Numbered from the stretch's first letter, positions 14,040-24,704 are shown. The stretch is 49,016 nucleotides of DNA from Planctomycetota bacterium (GCA_020849795.1 JADZFR010000049.1:1-49016), one strand, 5' to 3'. Notes: generated by a model not told the origin, from the letters alone. Made by a program: numbers and translations.

Positions 14040-15503
14040 TTACGACACCCAGAACGAGTAGTCGAATACCGTGGTCGCGCCCAGCACAAACGTGCCGATC
14101 AGCCGGGTACCGCCGTCCACGGCCGGGGGCTTGCCGGCGACCAGGAAGCAATCACGGCACGGAATGATGTGTTCGTTTTCGTCTTTCGGGCGCGCGTCAA
14201 ACGTCTCGCCCGTCGAACCTGTCTGCCCGTTCAGGTACTCAAAGTCCTGGTCGGTGCGCACACGCCAGTCAACCAGCCGGTTAACCGGGGGCGTGCCGGC
14301 CGCAAGCTGGGCGCGGTCCATGGCAAACTCATAGTGGCCCGCGGTCAGGCTGCCGCCGCTTGCCACGTGCGTCCAGTCGGTAGCACCCGTGAAATCAACG
14401 TCGGTGGTGGTCGCCGTCTCGGTCACCGTCGTGGCCAGCGTCGGCGTTGCCGTGCCGGCAGCCACAGGCCGCACAGTCACGGTGTCGGTCGCCACGGTCG
14501 CGTAGTAGCCGCTGACCGACGTGTAGCTGTTGATGGCAGCAGCAATCGCCGCGGCGGTCGCGTCGTGGCTGGTAACCCACTGCACGGGGTTTTCGACAAT
14601 GGCCGTGCCGCCCACAGTAGGCTCAAACGTGTCCGGGCCCACGCCGCCGGCAAAGGTCGTGACGGTAAAGCCCGCGTCGGTCACCGTTTCGGTCAGCACA
14701 AAGGCGTCGCCGTCTTCGCCGGCGGGCACGTCCACGACAATGGCAAGCGTGCCAGCCGTGTTCGTGGCAGCCAGCACGCCCACGAAAGCGGTGTTGATGG
14801 CTGTTTCGATGGCGTCGCCCATGTGTGTCGCGGTCGTGCCGGTCGAAATGTCCACGGCAACCTGGTTGTCCAGGGCCGCCGCCCCAGCGGGGATGGTGTC
14901 GCTGAAGGACACCGTGAATCCTGCGTCGGTCACCGTCTCGGCCAGGGTGATGCCGCCGCCCGGCGTGTCGGCCGCAACCGCAATCAGGCCAGATCCCGGC
15001 GAATCGTCGCCGGTAATGCCGATCAGGGCGCCGTTGATTGACGCCACAAGCAAGGCCGCAACGCTGGCCTCGTCGGTCGCCGCTGAAATGTCTACGCGCG
15101 TGCTCGCATCGGCTGCGACACTTCCGGCGGGCTCGTCGTCGGTACCACTGACGTCAAACCAGAACGCATGGGTTGTCGCGCCCAGGTCGAACAGGATGTA
15201 GTCGGTATCCTCAACGAACGAGTCTTTGGCGATGCACTGGATGCGCCCGCCGGCAAACCAGAAGCCCCAGGTTTCCGGCGTCAGGTCTTCAATCGTGAAA
15301 TAGTCATCGGCGGGGGCCAGGTTCGCCAGCGCAGGCGTCACCAGCTCGCCTTCGGATTTCACGGTGGCAGCGCCGCCGGTGACCTGGATGGTGCCGGCCG
15401 CGCGTTTGCGCGCAACAAGCCCGGCGGTCAGGCGGCGGTCAAAGATCGGGTCAAGAAGTGCCTCAAAACCAGCACGGTAAGGCACGTAGCGGACGCTTGT
15501 CAT
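14040..15503 (-). CDS. virion appendage or tail-fibre protein with repeated beta domains
   Basis: 487 residues. The start at 15503 has AAGGGG before it. After an N-terminal part (1-130, probably virion-attaching) the protein has tandem modules of about 100 residues marked by the repeated words ETVTDAGFTVSF / ETVTDAGFTVTTF, VDIS.GT and SIN(G/T)AL, i.e. an internally duplicated, Ala/Thr/Val-rich beta structure. The same style of module appears in the protein next to the capsid gene (29823-30866). Likely a decoration or fibre component. The C-terminus (RDCFLVAGKPPAVDGGTRLIG) is a distinct small domain. Confidence 0.6.
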   Translation of the reverse strand: MTSVRYVPYRAGFEALLDPIFDRRLTAGLVARKRAAGTIQVTGGAATVKSEGELVTPALANLAPADDYFTIEDLTPETWGFWFAGGRIQCIAKDSFVEDTDYILFDLGATTHAFWFDVSGTDDEPAGSVAADASTRVDISAATDEASVAALLVASINGALIGITGDDSPGSGLIAVAADTPGGGITLAETVTDAGFTVSFSDTIPAGAAALDNQVAVDISTGTTATHMGDAIETAINTAFVGVLAATNTAGTLAIVVDVPAGEDGDAFVLTETVTDAGFTVTTFAGGVGPDTFEPTVGGTAIVENPVQWVTSHDATAAAIAAAINSYTSVSGYYATVATDTVTVRPVAAGTATPTLATTVTETATTTDVDFTGATDWTHVASGGSLTAGHYEFAMDRAQLAAGTPPVNRLVDWRVRTDQDFEYLNGQTGSTGETFDARPKDENEHIIPCRDCFLVAGKPPAVDGGTRLIGTFVLGATTVFDYSFWVS

Positions 15504-15530
15504 GGTAGCCCCTTCTGAGCTTCTAGGCAC

Positions 15531-15559
15531 ACGATAACGGGTGTGTCAGTAACTTGCAA
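15531..15559 (-). promoter_or_regulatory. candidate late promoter upstream of the appendage gene
   Basis: On the - strand TTGCAA (15559-15554) and TATCGT (15536-15531) are 17 bp apart, 28 bp before the ATG at 15503. The stretch overlaps one copy of a dispersed motif (GTGTGTCAGTAACTTG, 15541-15556 on the + strand). A second AT-rich box, TATAAA, lies at 15582-15577. Confidence 0.45.
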
Positions 15560-15615
15560 CGGTTTAGATGGCCGCGTTTATACCGCGCTTACTTTGCCTT
15601 GCATGGTTTGTCTCA

Positions 15616-16107
15616 CTATGCCACGCGGACCGCGTAGCCGCACCCCTCAACCATCGTGACCGCGCTGCCGCTGACTTCGCTCTGTAACTGCAACGTCACC
15701 GTGCCAGCCGTTGTCACGCGCACGCGAGCGGTGATAACAACGGGCCGCTGGGTCGCACCCTGCCCCGTCGTTGCGGCTGTGAATGTCCCCAGCGTGTTGC
15801 TATTGCTCGGCTGACTGGCTACAGCCGTTGTGCTAACGTCCGCCTGCATATCGAACGAACCAGCAACCAGCCCGCCGCTGGCGAGAAACGCGAAGCGTGG
15901 GGCCGTCGTCGTGGCCGCCGTGGTCACGCCAAGGATGCAAGTTATCAGGTACTCGCCAACGCCAAGCGCGAACGCAATACCCGTGCTGACGCCCGTGGTG
16001 TTACTGGTCGTGTTCGCGCCAGCCGTGCCGACGCTGGTCTTGATGCCGCCAACGCCGGTCATCAGGCCACTCGCAATCGCCATCCCGCCTATGTTGGCCT
16101 TGCTCAT
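15616..16107 (-). CDS. small beta-rich virion protein
   Basis: 163 residues, Gly/Ala/Thr-rich, starting [24 protein letters not shown] and ending in a beta-sandwich-like run (RVRVTTAGTVTLQLQSEVSGSAVTMVEGCGYAVRVA). That ending looks like a C1q/TNF-like or fibre-head trimer domain, which would suit the tip of the collagen-like fibre encoded just upstream. The ATG overlaps the fibre stop (ATGA) and AAGGG lies before it. Probably a fibre-tip or chaperone protein; inference from position and composition. Confidence 0.6.
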   Translation of the reverse strand: MSKANIGGMAIASGLMTGVGGIKTSVGTAGANTTSNTTGVSTGIAFALGVGEYLITCILGVTTAATTTAPRFAFLASGGLVAGSFDMQADVSTTAVASQPSNSNTLGTFTAATTGQGATQRPVVITARVRVTTAGTVTLQLQSEVSGSAVTMVEGCGYAVRVA

Positions 16108-19100
16108 GCTGTCGCCCTTGTACGTGTGACCAGAATCTTGCAATCAACGGCAACCCCGCCATCGTTGACTTGAATCCGAAGGTTCGCACCACTGACCGTA
16201 AACGTGACGGTCAGGTCGGTGCCAGTGCCGCTGGTGTCGATCAGCACCGTTGCCGCCTCAAGAATCCCCGCCGTGCCACCGTTATTGTAGACGTTCAGCT
16301 TCGCCTCATATCCAACGCACCTGTCAGCGGTGCTACCGTTGCGGATGCCGTCAATGCGTACTGTGTATGTTCCGCTGGTGTCGGTTGGGACAGCCAAGTC
16401 CCATGCGGTTTCCGTTGCACCCGCGCCACCCGTGACGAACGCCTTGCCGATGGTCTCAATCCACGGGCCGTTTGTTGCATCTACTCCGCCACGGCTGAAC
16501 GCGGTTTCGGACGCTACCGTTTCGGAGTGCGCCCCACTGGCGAGTGTGCCGACGCCGCTGGCGTTGCCGCTGGCGTCAATCGTCCAATTGGACACTAGGT
16601 TCGCGAGGTCGCTGGCATACGCCTGCACGTTCGTCCCGATGACCAGGCCAAGCGTTGTCTGCGCCTCGCTGGCGTCCGCGTCGTCAACGAGCGAATGCCC
16701 GAAAGCGGTGATGTTCGCGGCCAGCGTGGTCAGGTCGCTATCAAGCGGCTGGTAGCCCGCTGCCACACCGGCTGTCGTCGCCAATGCGTTTGAACCCCAC
16801 ATGAGCGCGTTGGCCGCCATGCTGTCCATCCACAGCGTGTTAGCTGCTGTGTCGCCGGGGTTCGCGGCAGTCGGCGTGAACTCAAGGCCGGGGAAGCCCG
16901 CGATCAGGCCGCTGTCTGCGATGGTCGGGGCGCTGTCCTGCACGCCCTTGGCGCCGCCGTCGCCGCGCACGATGGCGTGGTCGGCAATGTTGGACGCGGC
17001 GGTCACGTCGCCGCCGCCGCCACCGGCTGCCAGCGCGTCCCATGCCGCACCGTCCCACACGTTCAGCGCGCCCGTGGTTTCATTCCAGACCACCGTGCCG
17101 GCAACCGTGTTGCTAAGCGCGTCGCGCTCGGTCGTGGTTAGCGACACCAGCGACACCTGGGTTTCAAAGTGCACGCGCTTGTCCCAGTCAGTCGCGCCAT
17201 CCGTGTCCACGCCGGCAATGCCCAGCGTGCCCAGCGCCGCCGCTGTCTGGCTGAACCTGAAGCCTTCCACCACACTGCCCGCGCGGCTTCCCAGCATGCC
17301 AAACGCCAGCACCGTGCCGGGGTAAAAGCCGCGCGTGGCCGTGCTGATGCTCGCAGGCTTCTTGTGCGCGGGGTAGTCGTGCTTGAGCTGCCAGCTTCCA
17401 AACTCGGGCGGCACGAACATCATTACGCCGTCGGCGGTGCCGTGCTGGTACAGCTTGGGCTTGCTGGGGTTGTTGCCGGGCTTGAAGCGGGGCTCCGTCG
17501 TGTACTTGGGCAGCCAGCGCTCAATGCCAGTCAGTCCCGCCGCCGGGGCTGCCGTCGCGTGCTCGTAGAAATAAATGTCGTGGGCAACCAGCGGGCTTTT
17601 CAGAATGTCGCGCCAGTGCAGGCCCACGGCCGGTATGTACGGGTCGCCGGGGTTGTCGTCGTGGCTCTTGTAATAGCCTGCCCGCTGCGACCATTGCGGG
17701 TGGCCGCCGCCCGCCCAGCCGTTGATGCCGCCCGGGTACTCGGTGTCAGGGAATGGCCACTCCGCGCCGGGTTCAGCGCCGGGACCGTCGCCGCCGGGCC
17801 AGCCGTCGGGGCTGGTTTCGTCGGGGCCGGTGACGGGCCCTGCCTGGCCTTCCGGGCGTATGCCGGGTTCTTCAGTGTTGCCGGGCGTGGGCTGGCCTTC
17901 GGTGCTGGGCACACGTTGCTCAACAATGCCCTGTTCATGCGGCTTGCCGGTGACGGGGCCGGCGGGCTTGCCGTCCTTGCCGTCTTTGCCGTCCTTGCCC
18001 GGGGGGCCCGGGGGGCCACGCTTGCCGGGGGGGCCGGGCAGCCCCGGCTTTCCCGGGGGGCCGGGCGGGCCCGGGGGGCCGGGCGGGCCCGGGGGGCCGG
18101 GCGGGCCCGGGGGTCCGGGCACAGGGCTGTAATCCGTGACCGGCGGGTCTTCAACGGGCGTGGGCTCCACCACGGGGCGCGGCACGTAGGCGTGAAAGTC
18201 AAACCCGCCCTGGCGTGGCGTGCCCATGAAATCGTCGTCCAGGTCGGGGCGGTACTTGCAGTACACGCGCACGGCGATCAACCCGCCGCCAATGGCCGCC
18301 GGTTCTTTTTCGGGCCGTATGTTCATGCGGCCCTGGTAGTCGCCGTCGTTGCTCCACTTGCTGTTGATATGCAGCTTGACGGCGTTGGCCGGTATCGGGT
18401 CGCCGTTGGCTTCCAGCGCGTTGCCCACCCAGTGCTTGTCGTTGACGGGCTTGCCGATGGTGAAGGGCCCGCCCTTTTCATGCGCCATGAAGCCCAGCAC
18501 GCCGTACTGCACCACAACGGGCTTCTTGGGCCCGCTGGTTGTGGTGCCGGTTGCGGGCGCCCACGGCGACAGCGCGTTCATTTCGACCAGCCCGAATCCC
18601 TGGCCCGTGCGGCCGGCCAGGTTCAGCGCCAGCGTGCGCTCGGCGGTGTCGCCTTCCGCCTTGTCGCCGACTTCGCCGTACACGATCAAATGCTGGTCAA
18701 GGTTGGCGTTCATGCCACGCGACACCAGTTTGCCCTGCAGGTCACGGGTATCCACCCACGCCTTGCCGGTCGCCGGGTCCTGGTCGTATATCCTGGTGCT
18801 AAGGCGGTGATCGGGCCGGGGCTTGCCGGTTGCTTTGCCGCGATGGTCGCTGACGTGGCGGTGGCTCTCAGGAAAGGCAAAGTGATCGTCGATGGCGCTG
18901 CCCAGCCCGTAGCCCGCACCGCGCACAATCACCACGTACGGGTCGCGCAACTTTTCTTCGTCGGGGCCGACAAACGTAATCGTCTTGTCGCCCGTCTTGG
19001 GTGTTGCCTGGCTGGCCATGCCGTAGAATGGCGACACGTGCGGGCGGCGGCCGTCGGGCCCTGCCACCATGCCGCCAAAACTCACGCCGCCGGGGCTGGT

Positions 19101-19427
19101 TGCGCCCAGCGGCACAAACGGCACAGGGGGCGGGGCGGGCACGGCCATGCGGTCCTGCAGCCATGCCGTGTGCGTGGTGCTGTCCCAGCGCCCGAACACC
19201 GCGCCGGCCGTCAGGAAGCTGGCGATACCGTACTTGTCGGGCGCGGCACGGACCACCACGCCCGCGGTCGGGATGCCCAAAGCACCAGCCTGCCCATCGG
19301 GCAGCTCGTCGTTGATGGCACCCATGATGGCGTAGTGCGCCAGTTGCCGGAAATACAGCCCGACGTCGGGGTTGAGCGTGAACGCCCCAAGCTGTGTTTC
19401 CATCCCCTGTGGTGTAAATGCCGGCAT
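16104..19427 (-). CDS. collagen-like tail fibre protein
   Basis: 1107 residues. Residues 1-430 form an N-terminal domain with no family I recognise. Residues about 436-488 are an uninterrupted run of about 17 Gly-X-Y triplets (mostly GPP, then GKR, GKD), a collagen-type triple helix. A Pro/Gly/Glu-rich linker follows, then from about 560 a mixed region; residues 740-1000 ([51 protein letters not shown]) carry typical fibre-shaft text, and the last 120 residues are a beta domain ([32 protein letters not shown]) with head-domain character. Phage collagen-like regions trimerise fibres. GGAAGAAG precedes the ATG. The 163-residue gene after it is coupled by ATGA. Confidence 0.82.
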   Translation of the reverse strand: MPAFTPQGMETQLGAFTLNPDVGLYFRQLAHYAIMGAINDELPDGQAGALGIPTAGVVVRAAPDKYGIASFLTAGAVFGRWDSTTHTAWLQDRMAVPAPPPVPFVPLGATSPGGVSFGGMVAGPDGRRPHVSPFYGMASQATPKTGDKTITFVGPDEEKLRDPYVVIVRGAGYGLGSAIDDHFAFPESHRHVSDHRGKATGKPRPDHRLSTRIYDQDPATGKAWVDTRDLQGKLVSRGMNANLDQHLIVYGEVGDKAEGDTAERTLALNLAGRTGQGFGLVEMNALSPWAPATGTTTSGPKKPVVVQYGVLGFMAHEKGGPFTIGKPVNDKHWVGNALEANGDPIPANAVKLHINSKWSNDGDYQGRMNIRPEKEPAAIGGGLIAVRVYCKYRPDLDDDFMGTPRQGGFDFHAYVPRPVVEPTPVEDPPVTDYSPVPGPPGPPGPPGPPGPPGPPGPPGKPGLPGPPGKRGPPGPPGKDGKDGKDGKPAGPVTGKPHEQGIVEQRVPSTEGQPTPGNTEEPGIRPEGQAGPVTGPDETSPDGWPGGDGPGAEPGAEWPFPDTEYPGGINGWAGGGHPQWSQRAGYYKSHDDNPGDPYIPAVGLHWRDILKSPLVAHDIYFYEHATAAPAAGLTGIERWLPKYTTEPRFKPGNNPSKPKLYQHGTADGVMMFVPPEFGSWQLKHDYPAHKKPASISTATRGFYPGTVLAFGMLGSRAGSVVEGFRFSQTAAALGTLGIAGVDTDGATDWDKRVHFETQVSLVSLTTTERDALSNTVAGTVVWNETTGALNVWDGAAWDALAAGGGGGDVTAASNIADHAIVRGDGGAKGVQDSAPTIADSGLIAGFPGLEFTPTAANPGDTAANTLWMDSMAANALMWGSNALATTAGVAAGYQPLDSDLTTLAANITAFGHSLVDDADASEAQTTLGLVIGTNVQAYASDLANLVSNWTIDASGNASGVGTLASGAHSETVASETAFSRGGVDATNGPWIETIGKAFVTGGAGATETAWDLAVPTDTSGTYTVRIDGIRNGSTADRCVGYEAKLNVYNNGGTAGILEAATVLIDTSGTGTDLTVTFTVSGANLRIQVNDGGVAVDCKILVTRTRATA
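17966..18122 (-). repeat. G/C tandem repeat encoding the collagen-like helix
   Basis: Runs of CCGGGGGGCCGGGCGGGC (18-bp units, + strand) and shorter 9-bp units encode the Gly-Pro-Pro triplets. The near-identity of units at DNA level suggests recent expansion by slippage, so fibre length may vary between isolates. Confidence 0.8.
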
Positions 19428-19439
19428 GCCGCTTCTTCC

Positions 19440-21647
19440 CTACCGTGCCACCGTTTTGCCCGCAAACTCGACAATTGCCCGGGCTTTCTGCATTTCCGCT
19501 TCGTAGCGGCGGGCTTCGTCGCGGGCGCGCGCGCCCGTCTGCAATTCGCACTCTACCACGGGGCCAGCCACGTGCAAAATCACCTGGTCAAGCCTGCCCG
19601 TCAGCTTGAGCTGTTCGCACGCCTTGATGTTGTAAAAGCGCGCGTTGACGGGCTCGGGCTCAGTGGCCAGCTTGCGAATGTACGACACGCGCCGCGACGC
19701 GTGCGCGCGCACTTCCTGCAGGTTCAGCGGCTTGCCAAAGCCGTCCGCCTCGGGCCTGTGGTACTCGTTGCGGCCGGTTCGGTCAGCCCACGTACGGCGC
19801 AGCGGCAGCCGGTCATCAGGCAGCAGGGTAATGACGTCCACGGGCGCGTCGTCAAAGCCGGGCACCTCGATAAACCAGAACTTGCGTTCGTCGTTGGGCG
19901 TGTTCTGGCGCGCGGTCACGAACACGCAGAATGTAAACGGCAGCCGCCATGCAATATCTTCGCTGAACTTGCTGGCGGTCACACCGGCCTGCCGCAACAG
20001 GTCTTCCATCACCGCCTTGTCGGCGGGCGTGGTGTAGAACGACGTGATGCCAAAGTACTCGCCCAGCAGAAAGTCGTTGGTCGCCACGCTGGCCGGCACG
20101 CCCATGACCGCTTCGCCCAGGTTCTGCAGCTCGGCCGTGTCCTGTTTCAACCGGATAACGCCGGCCTGGCGCTGCTGCCATTCCACAGACAGCGGCACGT
20201 CATTGCCGAAAGAAAAGCGGTGGGTGTTAAACTTGTAGCGCTTGCTCAAAGGCGCGCGGGCCGCTTCGTCGGTGCCCAGCGAAGCGCCAAGGTCGGCAAG
20301 GTAGGGGTCTTCGTCGGCCACGATCTTGCCGTTTTCGACAAACGAGTTTGAACGGAACACGCGGCCCACCACCACGCGCACGCGGCCGTCGGCGCCGCGG
20401 CGAATCTCGGGCTGTTCCAGCACCAGCGACCACATGCCCTGGGGGCGCGTCGGCACGATCTCGCCGCCCGGCCGCAGGCGGCCAAGCTCGATGTTCAGCC
20501 ACGCCCCGGGCCCGCCGCCCAGGGGCTCGCTGTCGGGCAGGGCCGGGTCGGCAACCAGCACGAAGATTTTGCGCTCGCCGGCCTGCACGGCCTTGCCGGT
20601 CATCACGCGGCCGGCACGTTCGGTTTCATCGGTTACGCCGTGGCTGCTGATGGCTGTGCCGCGCATGTACTTGCGCCTGTAGTAGCGGCGAATCAGGTCT
20701 TCATCGGCAGCCGACCACGTCAGGCCGGCCGCAAGCAGCAGGCCGCGCATATCCCAGTAGTCGCCCAGCGCAGGGTACGCCTGGGCCAGCGCCATGCCCG
20801 ACGCCTTGCCGATTGCGTCAGGGGTTACCGTCCCCGGGCGCTCGGTGGCCGGGTCGCCGTAGAACACTTGCAGCGTGTGGTCCTGGAAGCACGGCACGCG
20901 GTACTTGCGCGCGCGCAGAAACGGCTTTTGCAGGCGCGTGAAGTCAGGTTCACGGTTGGCCCATTCCATATCCAGCGCGGCAAGCTGGTCAATGCCGGCG
21001 GTCGGGCTTTCGTTGCGGTCGCTGACGTACCAAAGGCCGTCCAGGCCCAGCACCAGGTCAAGGGCCAGTGTTTCCAGCAGCTTCTGAATCATGTCGCTGC
21101 GCGTGCCGCCGGTCAGGTGCCCGTCAAGCATGGGGATGGCAGCGTTGAACGGCGCAAAGAAGTCAGGCGCCAGGCGGCCGGCAAACGGGCGGCCCGAAAA
21201 CAGCTTGCTTGCCGCCGTCAGCGTCATGCGCTCGGGGTTGTTGGGGTCGGTTGAGCCCGCGGGGCCAAAGCCGCGCACGATGCCGCCTTTGTCCACAAGG
21301 TTGACGTCGTAGTAGAACGGGTCGGTGTCGATCAGGCTGCGAATGTCGGTCAGCACCACCATGCAGCCGTCGATGCCGTCGTGCTGGTACACCACGTCGT
21401 CAATCAGCAGGCCCTTGCTTTCCGTGGTGCGCGACGACCCGTTGCGGTCGGCTTCCCAGACGGTCAGGCGCGTTTCGCCGGCGTCTTTCAGCGCCGTCAG
21501 CTCATCGAAGCTCTCGCCGGGCTGGTACAGGGTGACGGCCACGGGCTTGACGCCCCGGCGCAGCAGCGGGTAGCTGAAATTGCAGTACCACATGGCGTAG
21601 TTGTCGCCAAGGTAGTACTGCGTGGGGCTGATGGCAAAGTCGGCCAT
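19440..21647 (-). CDS. large tail-associated structural protein (baseplate or hub candidate)
   Basis: 735 residues, without membrane segments. The first 110 residues (ISPTQYYLGDNYAMWYCNFSYPLLRRG ... DDVVYQHDGIDGCMVVLTDIRSLI) look beta-rich; the centre has DMRGLLLAAGLTWSAADEDLIRRYYRRKY; the C-terminal part (560-735) mixes beta strands and a final helix (ARARDEARRYEAEMQKARAIVEFAGKTV). No lysin motif is visible. It lies directly before the collagen fibre gene, where many phages encode a tail hub or baseplate protein. The ATG has only a weak ribosome-binding site; a 95-base gap with GCTTGCGGCTGGCA direct repeats precedes it. Confidence 0.55.
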   Translation of the reverse strand: MADFAISPTQYYLGDNYAMWYCNFSYPLLRRGVKPVAVTLYQPGESFDELTALKDAGETRLTVWEADRNGSSRTTESKGLLIDDVVYQHDGIDGCMVVLTDIRSLIDTDPFYYDVNLVDKGGIVRGFGPAGSTDPNNPERMTLTAASKLFSGRPFAGRLAPDFFAPFNAAIPMLDGHLTGGTRSDMIQKLLETLALDLVLGLDGLWYVSDRNESPTAGIDQLAALDMEWANREPDFTRLQKPFLRARKYRVPCFQDHTLQVFYGDPATERPGTVTPDAIGKASGMALAQAYPALGDYWDMRGLLLAAGLTWSAADEDLIRRYYRRKYMRGTAISSHGVTDETERAGRVMTGKAVQAGERKIFVLVADPALPDSEPLGGGPGAWLNIELGRLRPGGEIVPTRPQGMWSLVLEQPEIRRGADGRVRVVVGRVFRSNSFVENGKIVADEDPYLADLGASLGTDEAARAPLSKRYKFNTHRFSFGNDVPLSVEWQQRQAGVIRLKQDTAELQNLGEAVMGVPASVATNDFLLGEYFGITSFYTTPADKAVMEDLLRQAGVTASKFSEDIAWRLPFTFCVFVTARQNTPNDERKFWFIEVPGFDDAPVDVITLLPDDRLPLRRTWADRTGRNEYHRPEADGFGKPLNLQEVRAHASRRVSYIRKLATEPEPVNARFYNIKACEQLKLTGRLDQVILHVAGPVVECELQTGARARDEARRYEAEMQKARAIVEFAGKTVAR

Positions 21648-21742
21648 GGGTATTCAGCTTGCGGCTGGCAGCTTGCGGCTGGCAGCGACCATTGGGTGTC
21701 AATTGTCCTGTCCTTGCTGCTGGCTGCCAGAGCCCGCTGCCT

Positions 21743-23164
21743 TTACTGCATATTCGTGAAAGCAATGTTCTGGTTCATGGCCGGCGGGGGCAGCGCGTCG
21801 CTTTCGCTGTTGTTCATGCGCTTCCAGCTTGTCTTTACGCGCAGGTTCCACATCACCGCGCCGCTTTCGTGCAGCTCGCGCTCGGGGACCGGGTCATTCA
21901 GCTCGCCGCCCAGGCTGGCCCACTGCGACGGCACGGCGACCAGCGGGGTCTGGTACTGCGGCTGCACCAGCGACCGCACAGTCACATCATGGTCAAGGTA
22001 CACCGGCATGCCCTCGACGCTCTGCCATGCCTTGGTTGTGCCGTCGCTGCGCGTGCCGAAGATCAGGCCCGACTCAAAGCGCAGCGTGCACTTTTCAAGG
22101 TACACGAACTCTTTGCCCGCGCGCGGGGCGCCCAGGCCGACCGTGAAGTTGGCGTAGCCCTCGGTCGCGTCAAAGTCCACGCGGCGGTCAAGCTCGACGG
22201 TGTCGTAGGGAATCATCGACGACACGTGCTGCAAAATCGCGTCCAGCGCCCGGTCGGCGGCCGCGTACACCCCGCCGTGCGCCGTGGTCACGCTGTCGCT
22301 GCCGTTGAACGAAGACAGCGCCTCGGTCTTGAACTGCAGGTGGCCGCTGATCGACACGTCCTTGCCAGGGCGCGTGGTGCCGCGGCGGCCGGGGTAGCCG
22401 GCGCTGTTGGGTGCCCGGTCGTGGCGCACGGCATTGAACGCGAAGTCACGCAGCGGGCTCATGGCCGGGTTGCTGGCCAGCGCGCCAATCTGCTGCCGCA
22501 TCTCGACGGTCACGGTGTACTGCTGGTTGCCCGACCAGCCTGTGGACTTGTCGGCAAAGTCGTCTTCGCCGCCGAAAAACTTGAACTTGTTACTCATCCA
22601 CGTGGGGTGTGTGCCGCCTTTCAGCAGGTTGACCCACGTGTTGCGGGCGGACAGCGTCCCGAACGTCACGCTGCCGCGCGCAACAGCCAGGCCGCCGGCG
22701 CGAAACGTCAGGGTCCACAGCAGCGGCGTGATGGCGCCGTTGGGGCTGCCTTCGTCGGGCGGGCCAAAGCCGGTGCTGACGAAGCGGCAGTCCAGCCGGT
22801 AGCCGCTGCCGCTGGCCACAAGCTGTGCTTCCAGGTTGAACTGTTCGCCGAACTCGCTGGGCAGGGCGTAGCGCTGGCTGCCCGACACGTACTCAAACTT
22901 GACGGTCTTGTTGCGCACCGCCTTCAGGATCGGCAGCAGGGTTGTCCACGCCGTGTTGGCCGTCGCGGCCGTCGTGCCCTCAATCAGGATGCGGCACTTG
23001 ACCTCGGCGTTGCCGACGTTGTCGAACAAGTAGCTGTAAAAGTCCTTGTCCAGCGGGTGCTGGTACAGCCGCACACTCGCGTTGACCGGGGCGACGCCCG
23101 CGAAGACCGTTTCGGCGGGGTCGGTGCTGATGATGGTTGTGCCAATGACCAGCCGACGCGACAT
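21743..23164 (-). CDS. tail structural protein
   Basis: 473 residues, beta-rich, no hydrophobic helix. Recognisable blocks: VIGTTIISTDPAETVFAG at the start, KVKFEY-type strands (NKTVKFEYVSGSQRYALPSEFG), and a repeated jelly-roll-like alternation later (KFKFFGGEDDFADKSTGW, YLEKCTLRFESGLIFG). It begins with TAATG coupling to the previous gene. By gene order (after connector-type genes, before hub and fibre) a distal tail or baseplate protein is likely. No confident family assignment. Confidence 0.5.
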   Translation of the reverse strand: MSRRLVIGTTIISTDPAETVFAGVAPVNASVRLYQHPLDKDFYSYLFDNVGNAEVKCRILIEGTTAATANTAWTTLLPILKAVRNKTVKFEYVSGSQRYALPSEFGEQFNLEAQLVASGSGYRLDCRFVSTGFGPPDEGSPNGAITPLLWTLTFRAGGLAVARGSVTFGTLSARNTWVNLLKGGTHPTWMSNKFKFFGGEDDFADKSTGWSGNQQYTVTVEMRQQIGALASNPAMSPLRDFAFNAVRHDRAPNSAGYPGRRGTTRPGKDVSISGHLQFKTEALSSFNGSDSVTTAHGGVYAAADRALDAILQHVSSMIPYDTVELDRRVDFDATEGYANFTVGLGAPRAGKEFVYLEKCTLRFESGLIFGTRSDGTTKAWQSVEGMPVYLDHDVTVRSLVQPQYQTPLVAVPSQWASLGGELNDPVPERELHESGAVMWNLRVKTSWKRMNNSESDALPPPAMNQNIAFTNMQ

Positions 23165-24129
23165 TACTGGACCCCCTCAGTGGACGAATATCCTACCACT
23201 TTCCAAAGCGGCCGTCCCGTGGCACTGCGCACCATCGCGCGGCTTTCGCTGTAGCTGATGGCAAGCTCGGTGCGCACGCGGGCCGCTTCGCTGGCCGGGT
23301 CAAGAAACTCGGTCATCTCGGCCCACGTCTTTTCCATAAGCTGGTATTCCTCAATGCGCTGCTTGCGCAGCACCTTTTCGCGACGCTCGCGTTCGCGCTT
23401 GTGGTGGGTGTTGGCGATGTAGGCAATGCCCGCTTCCCACGCTTCGTTGTACAGGCTGTCAAAGGAATCGGGATTGATACTGAAGCTCGACCCCTGGGGC
23501 GCCAGCGCTGAAAAGCCGCTGGCAAAGAAGCGAAACCCGAACAATTCAAGGCCGCTGCGCAACACGTTGGCGGCACCGCCGACCATGCCGCGCGTGATGA
23601 TTTCGCCGGGGTTTTCGCCGCGGCGGTACGCGTCAACGCCCTTGCCCACGGCGTCCACGGTACGGCCCAGCACCTGGCCCGTGACGGCCGCCAGCGCCAG
23701 TGTGCTGCTGCCCACGAATGTCTTTTCAGACAGGCCGATGCCGCTGCGACTCATGCGCACGTGGCCGACGCGCAAGCCCTCGGCGCCGACGCTAAGGTGG
23801 CGGCGCGGTATGCCAAGGCGGTCGGCAATGCGGCCCGACATGGTATCGGGTGCCTGGATTTCACCCATGGGCTTGCGGCTGCCCACGGGCGACGCGCTGG
23901 GCCCCATCGGGTCGCCGGGCAGTGTGCCGGGCACGCCGCCCGGGCCCGCAAGCCTGCCCTGCACACGCGCCTGCCGTTCAAGCTCGGCGGTGTAGCGGCG
24001 CGTGATTTCCATGGTGGCGTCGTTGTCAACGTCGAAACGAAACGTCAACCCGCCACCGCCTTCGCGGCCAATCCAGCGCCCGCCGTGAAAGGCGACGCTG
24101 CGACCAGGCTTTGGGTTGCCGTCGGCCAT
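23164..24129 (-). CDS. possible short tape-measure or internal virion protein
   Basis: 321 residues. The N-terminal 130 are Gly/Pro/Arg-rich; 130-175 holds a hydrophobic amphipathic stretch (FVGSSTLALAAVTGQVLGRTVDAVGKGVDAYRRG) and 180-215 another (GGAANVLRSGLELFGFRFFASGFSALAPQG); 235-290 is a strongly charged helix (HHKRERERREKVLRKQRIEEYQLMEKTW). Helical content with hydrophobic patches suits a tape-measure or ejected protein, but it is very short for one. TAATG couples it with genes on both sides. No other gene in the tail block looks like a tape measure. Confidence 0.4.
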   Translation of the reverse strand: MADGNPKPGRSVAFHGGRWIGREGGGGLTFRFDVDNDATMEITRRYTAELERQARVQGRLAGPGGVPGTLPGDPMGPSASPVGSRKPMGEIQAPDTMSGRIADRLGIPRRHLSVGAEGLRVGHVRMSRSGIGLSEKTFVGSSTLALAAVTGQVLGRTVDAVGKGVDAYRRGENPGEIITRGMVGGAANVLRSGLELFGFRFFASGFSALAPQGSSFSINPDSFDSLYNEAWEAGIAYIANTHHKRERERREKVLRKQRIEEYQLMEKTWAEMTEFLDPASEAARVRTELAISYSESRAMVRSATGRPLWKVVGYSSTEGVQ

Positions 24130-24704
24130 TAGTCTTCACCGCCCCCGCCGCCCAGCCCGGCCGTGATGATGGCGGCAATCTCAGCCAGCGTGCCCACGTC
24201 CATGTCAAACGGGAACGCGCTGTCTTCTGCGGGCACGAACTCGACAAACTCCATGGTCATCGGGTCCACTTCGTCAAACAGCAGCAGGTCAGACGATTGC
24301 GGGCCAAGCTTGGCGGCCGGTATCCACAGGTAGTTGGCGCTGGCCGGGTCATCCGGCACAACCAGCAGGCGCGTGGAAGGCAGCCGCTTCATCATGCCCG
24401 TGGCGGGGCGACGAAAGCGCGCACCGCTTTGCCGGTACGGGCTGCGGATAATGTCGAAGTCGGTGTTTTCGGCCGTGCTGCACGGGATCAGCACGTGCGG
24501 GTAGTTGTCGGCGTCGTCTACCAGCATGGTGTCAAAATGCACGTCGTCTTTCTGCACTTCGATGGTCAGGCCAAAGCGGGCCTGCACCACCTGGCCGCGC
24601 ACGCCCTTCAGCTCGGCGCCGCCGGTCACGACGGCCTGCCCGCCGCTGCTTGACAGCGCGGTGATGGCACCCAGCCAGATCCTGCCCGCAACGGCGTAGC
24701 TCAT
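24129..24704 (-). CDS. tail or connector structural protein
   Basis: 191 residues. The start at 24704 overlaps the upstream stop (ATGA) with AGAGGGG before it. N-terminal half is beta-rich (GRIWLGAITALSSSGGQAVV, GQVVQARFGLTIEVQKDDVHFDTML); the end is acidic and Gly-rich (GLGGGGGED). Size and position after the 235-residue protein suggest a tail completion or minor tail protein. No motif recognised. Confidence 0.5.
   Translation of the reverse strand: MSYAVAGRIWLGAITALSSSGGQAVVTGGAELKGVRGQVVQARFGLTIEVQKDDVHFDTMLVDDADNYPHVLIPCSTAENTDFDIIRSPYRQSGARFRRPATGMMKRLPSTRLLVVPDDPASANYLWIPAAKLGPQSSDLLLFDEVDPMTMEFVEFVPAEDSAFPFDMDVGTLAEIAAIITAGLGGGGGED

Noticed and set aside
17169..20351. A 1060-codon open frame on the + strand, antisense to the collagen fibre and hub genes
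   Set aside because: It is a GC-bias mirror of the - strand genes: no ribosome-binding site, repetitive GAGRARGAG text opposite the collagen repeat, and it crosses three gene boundaries.
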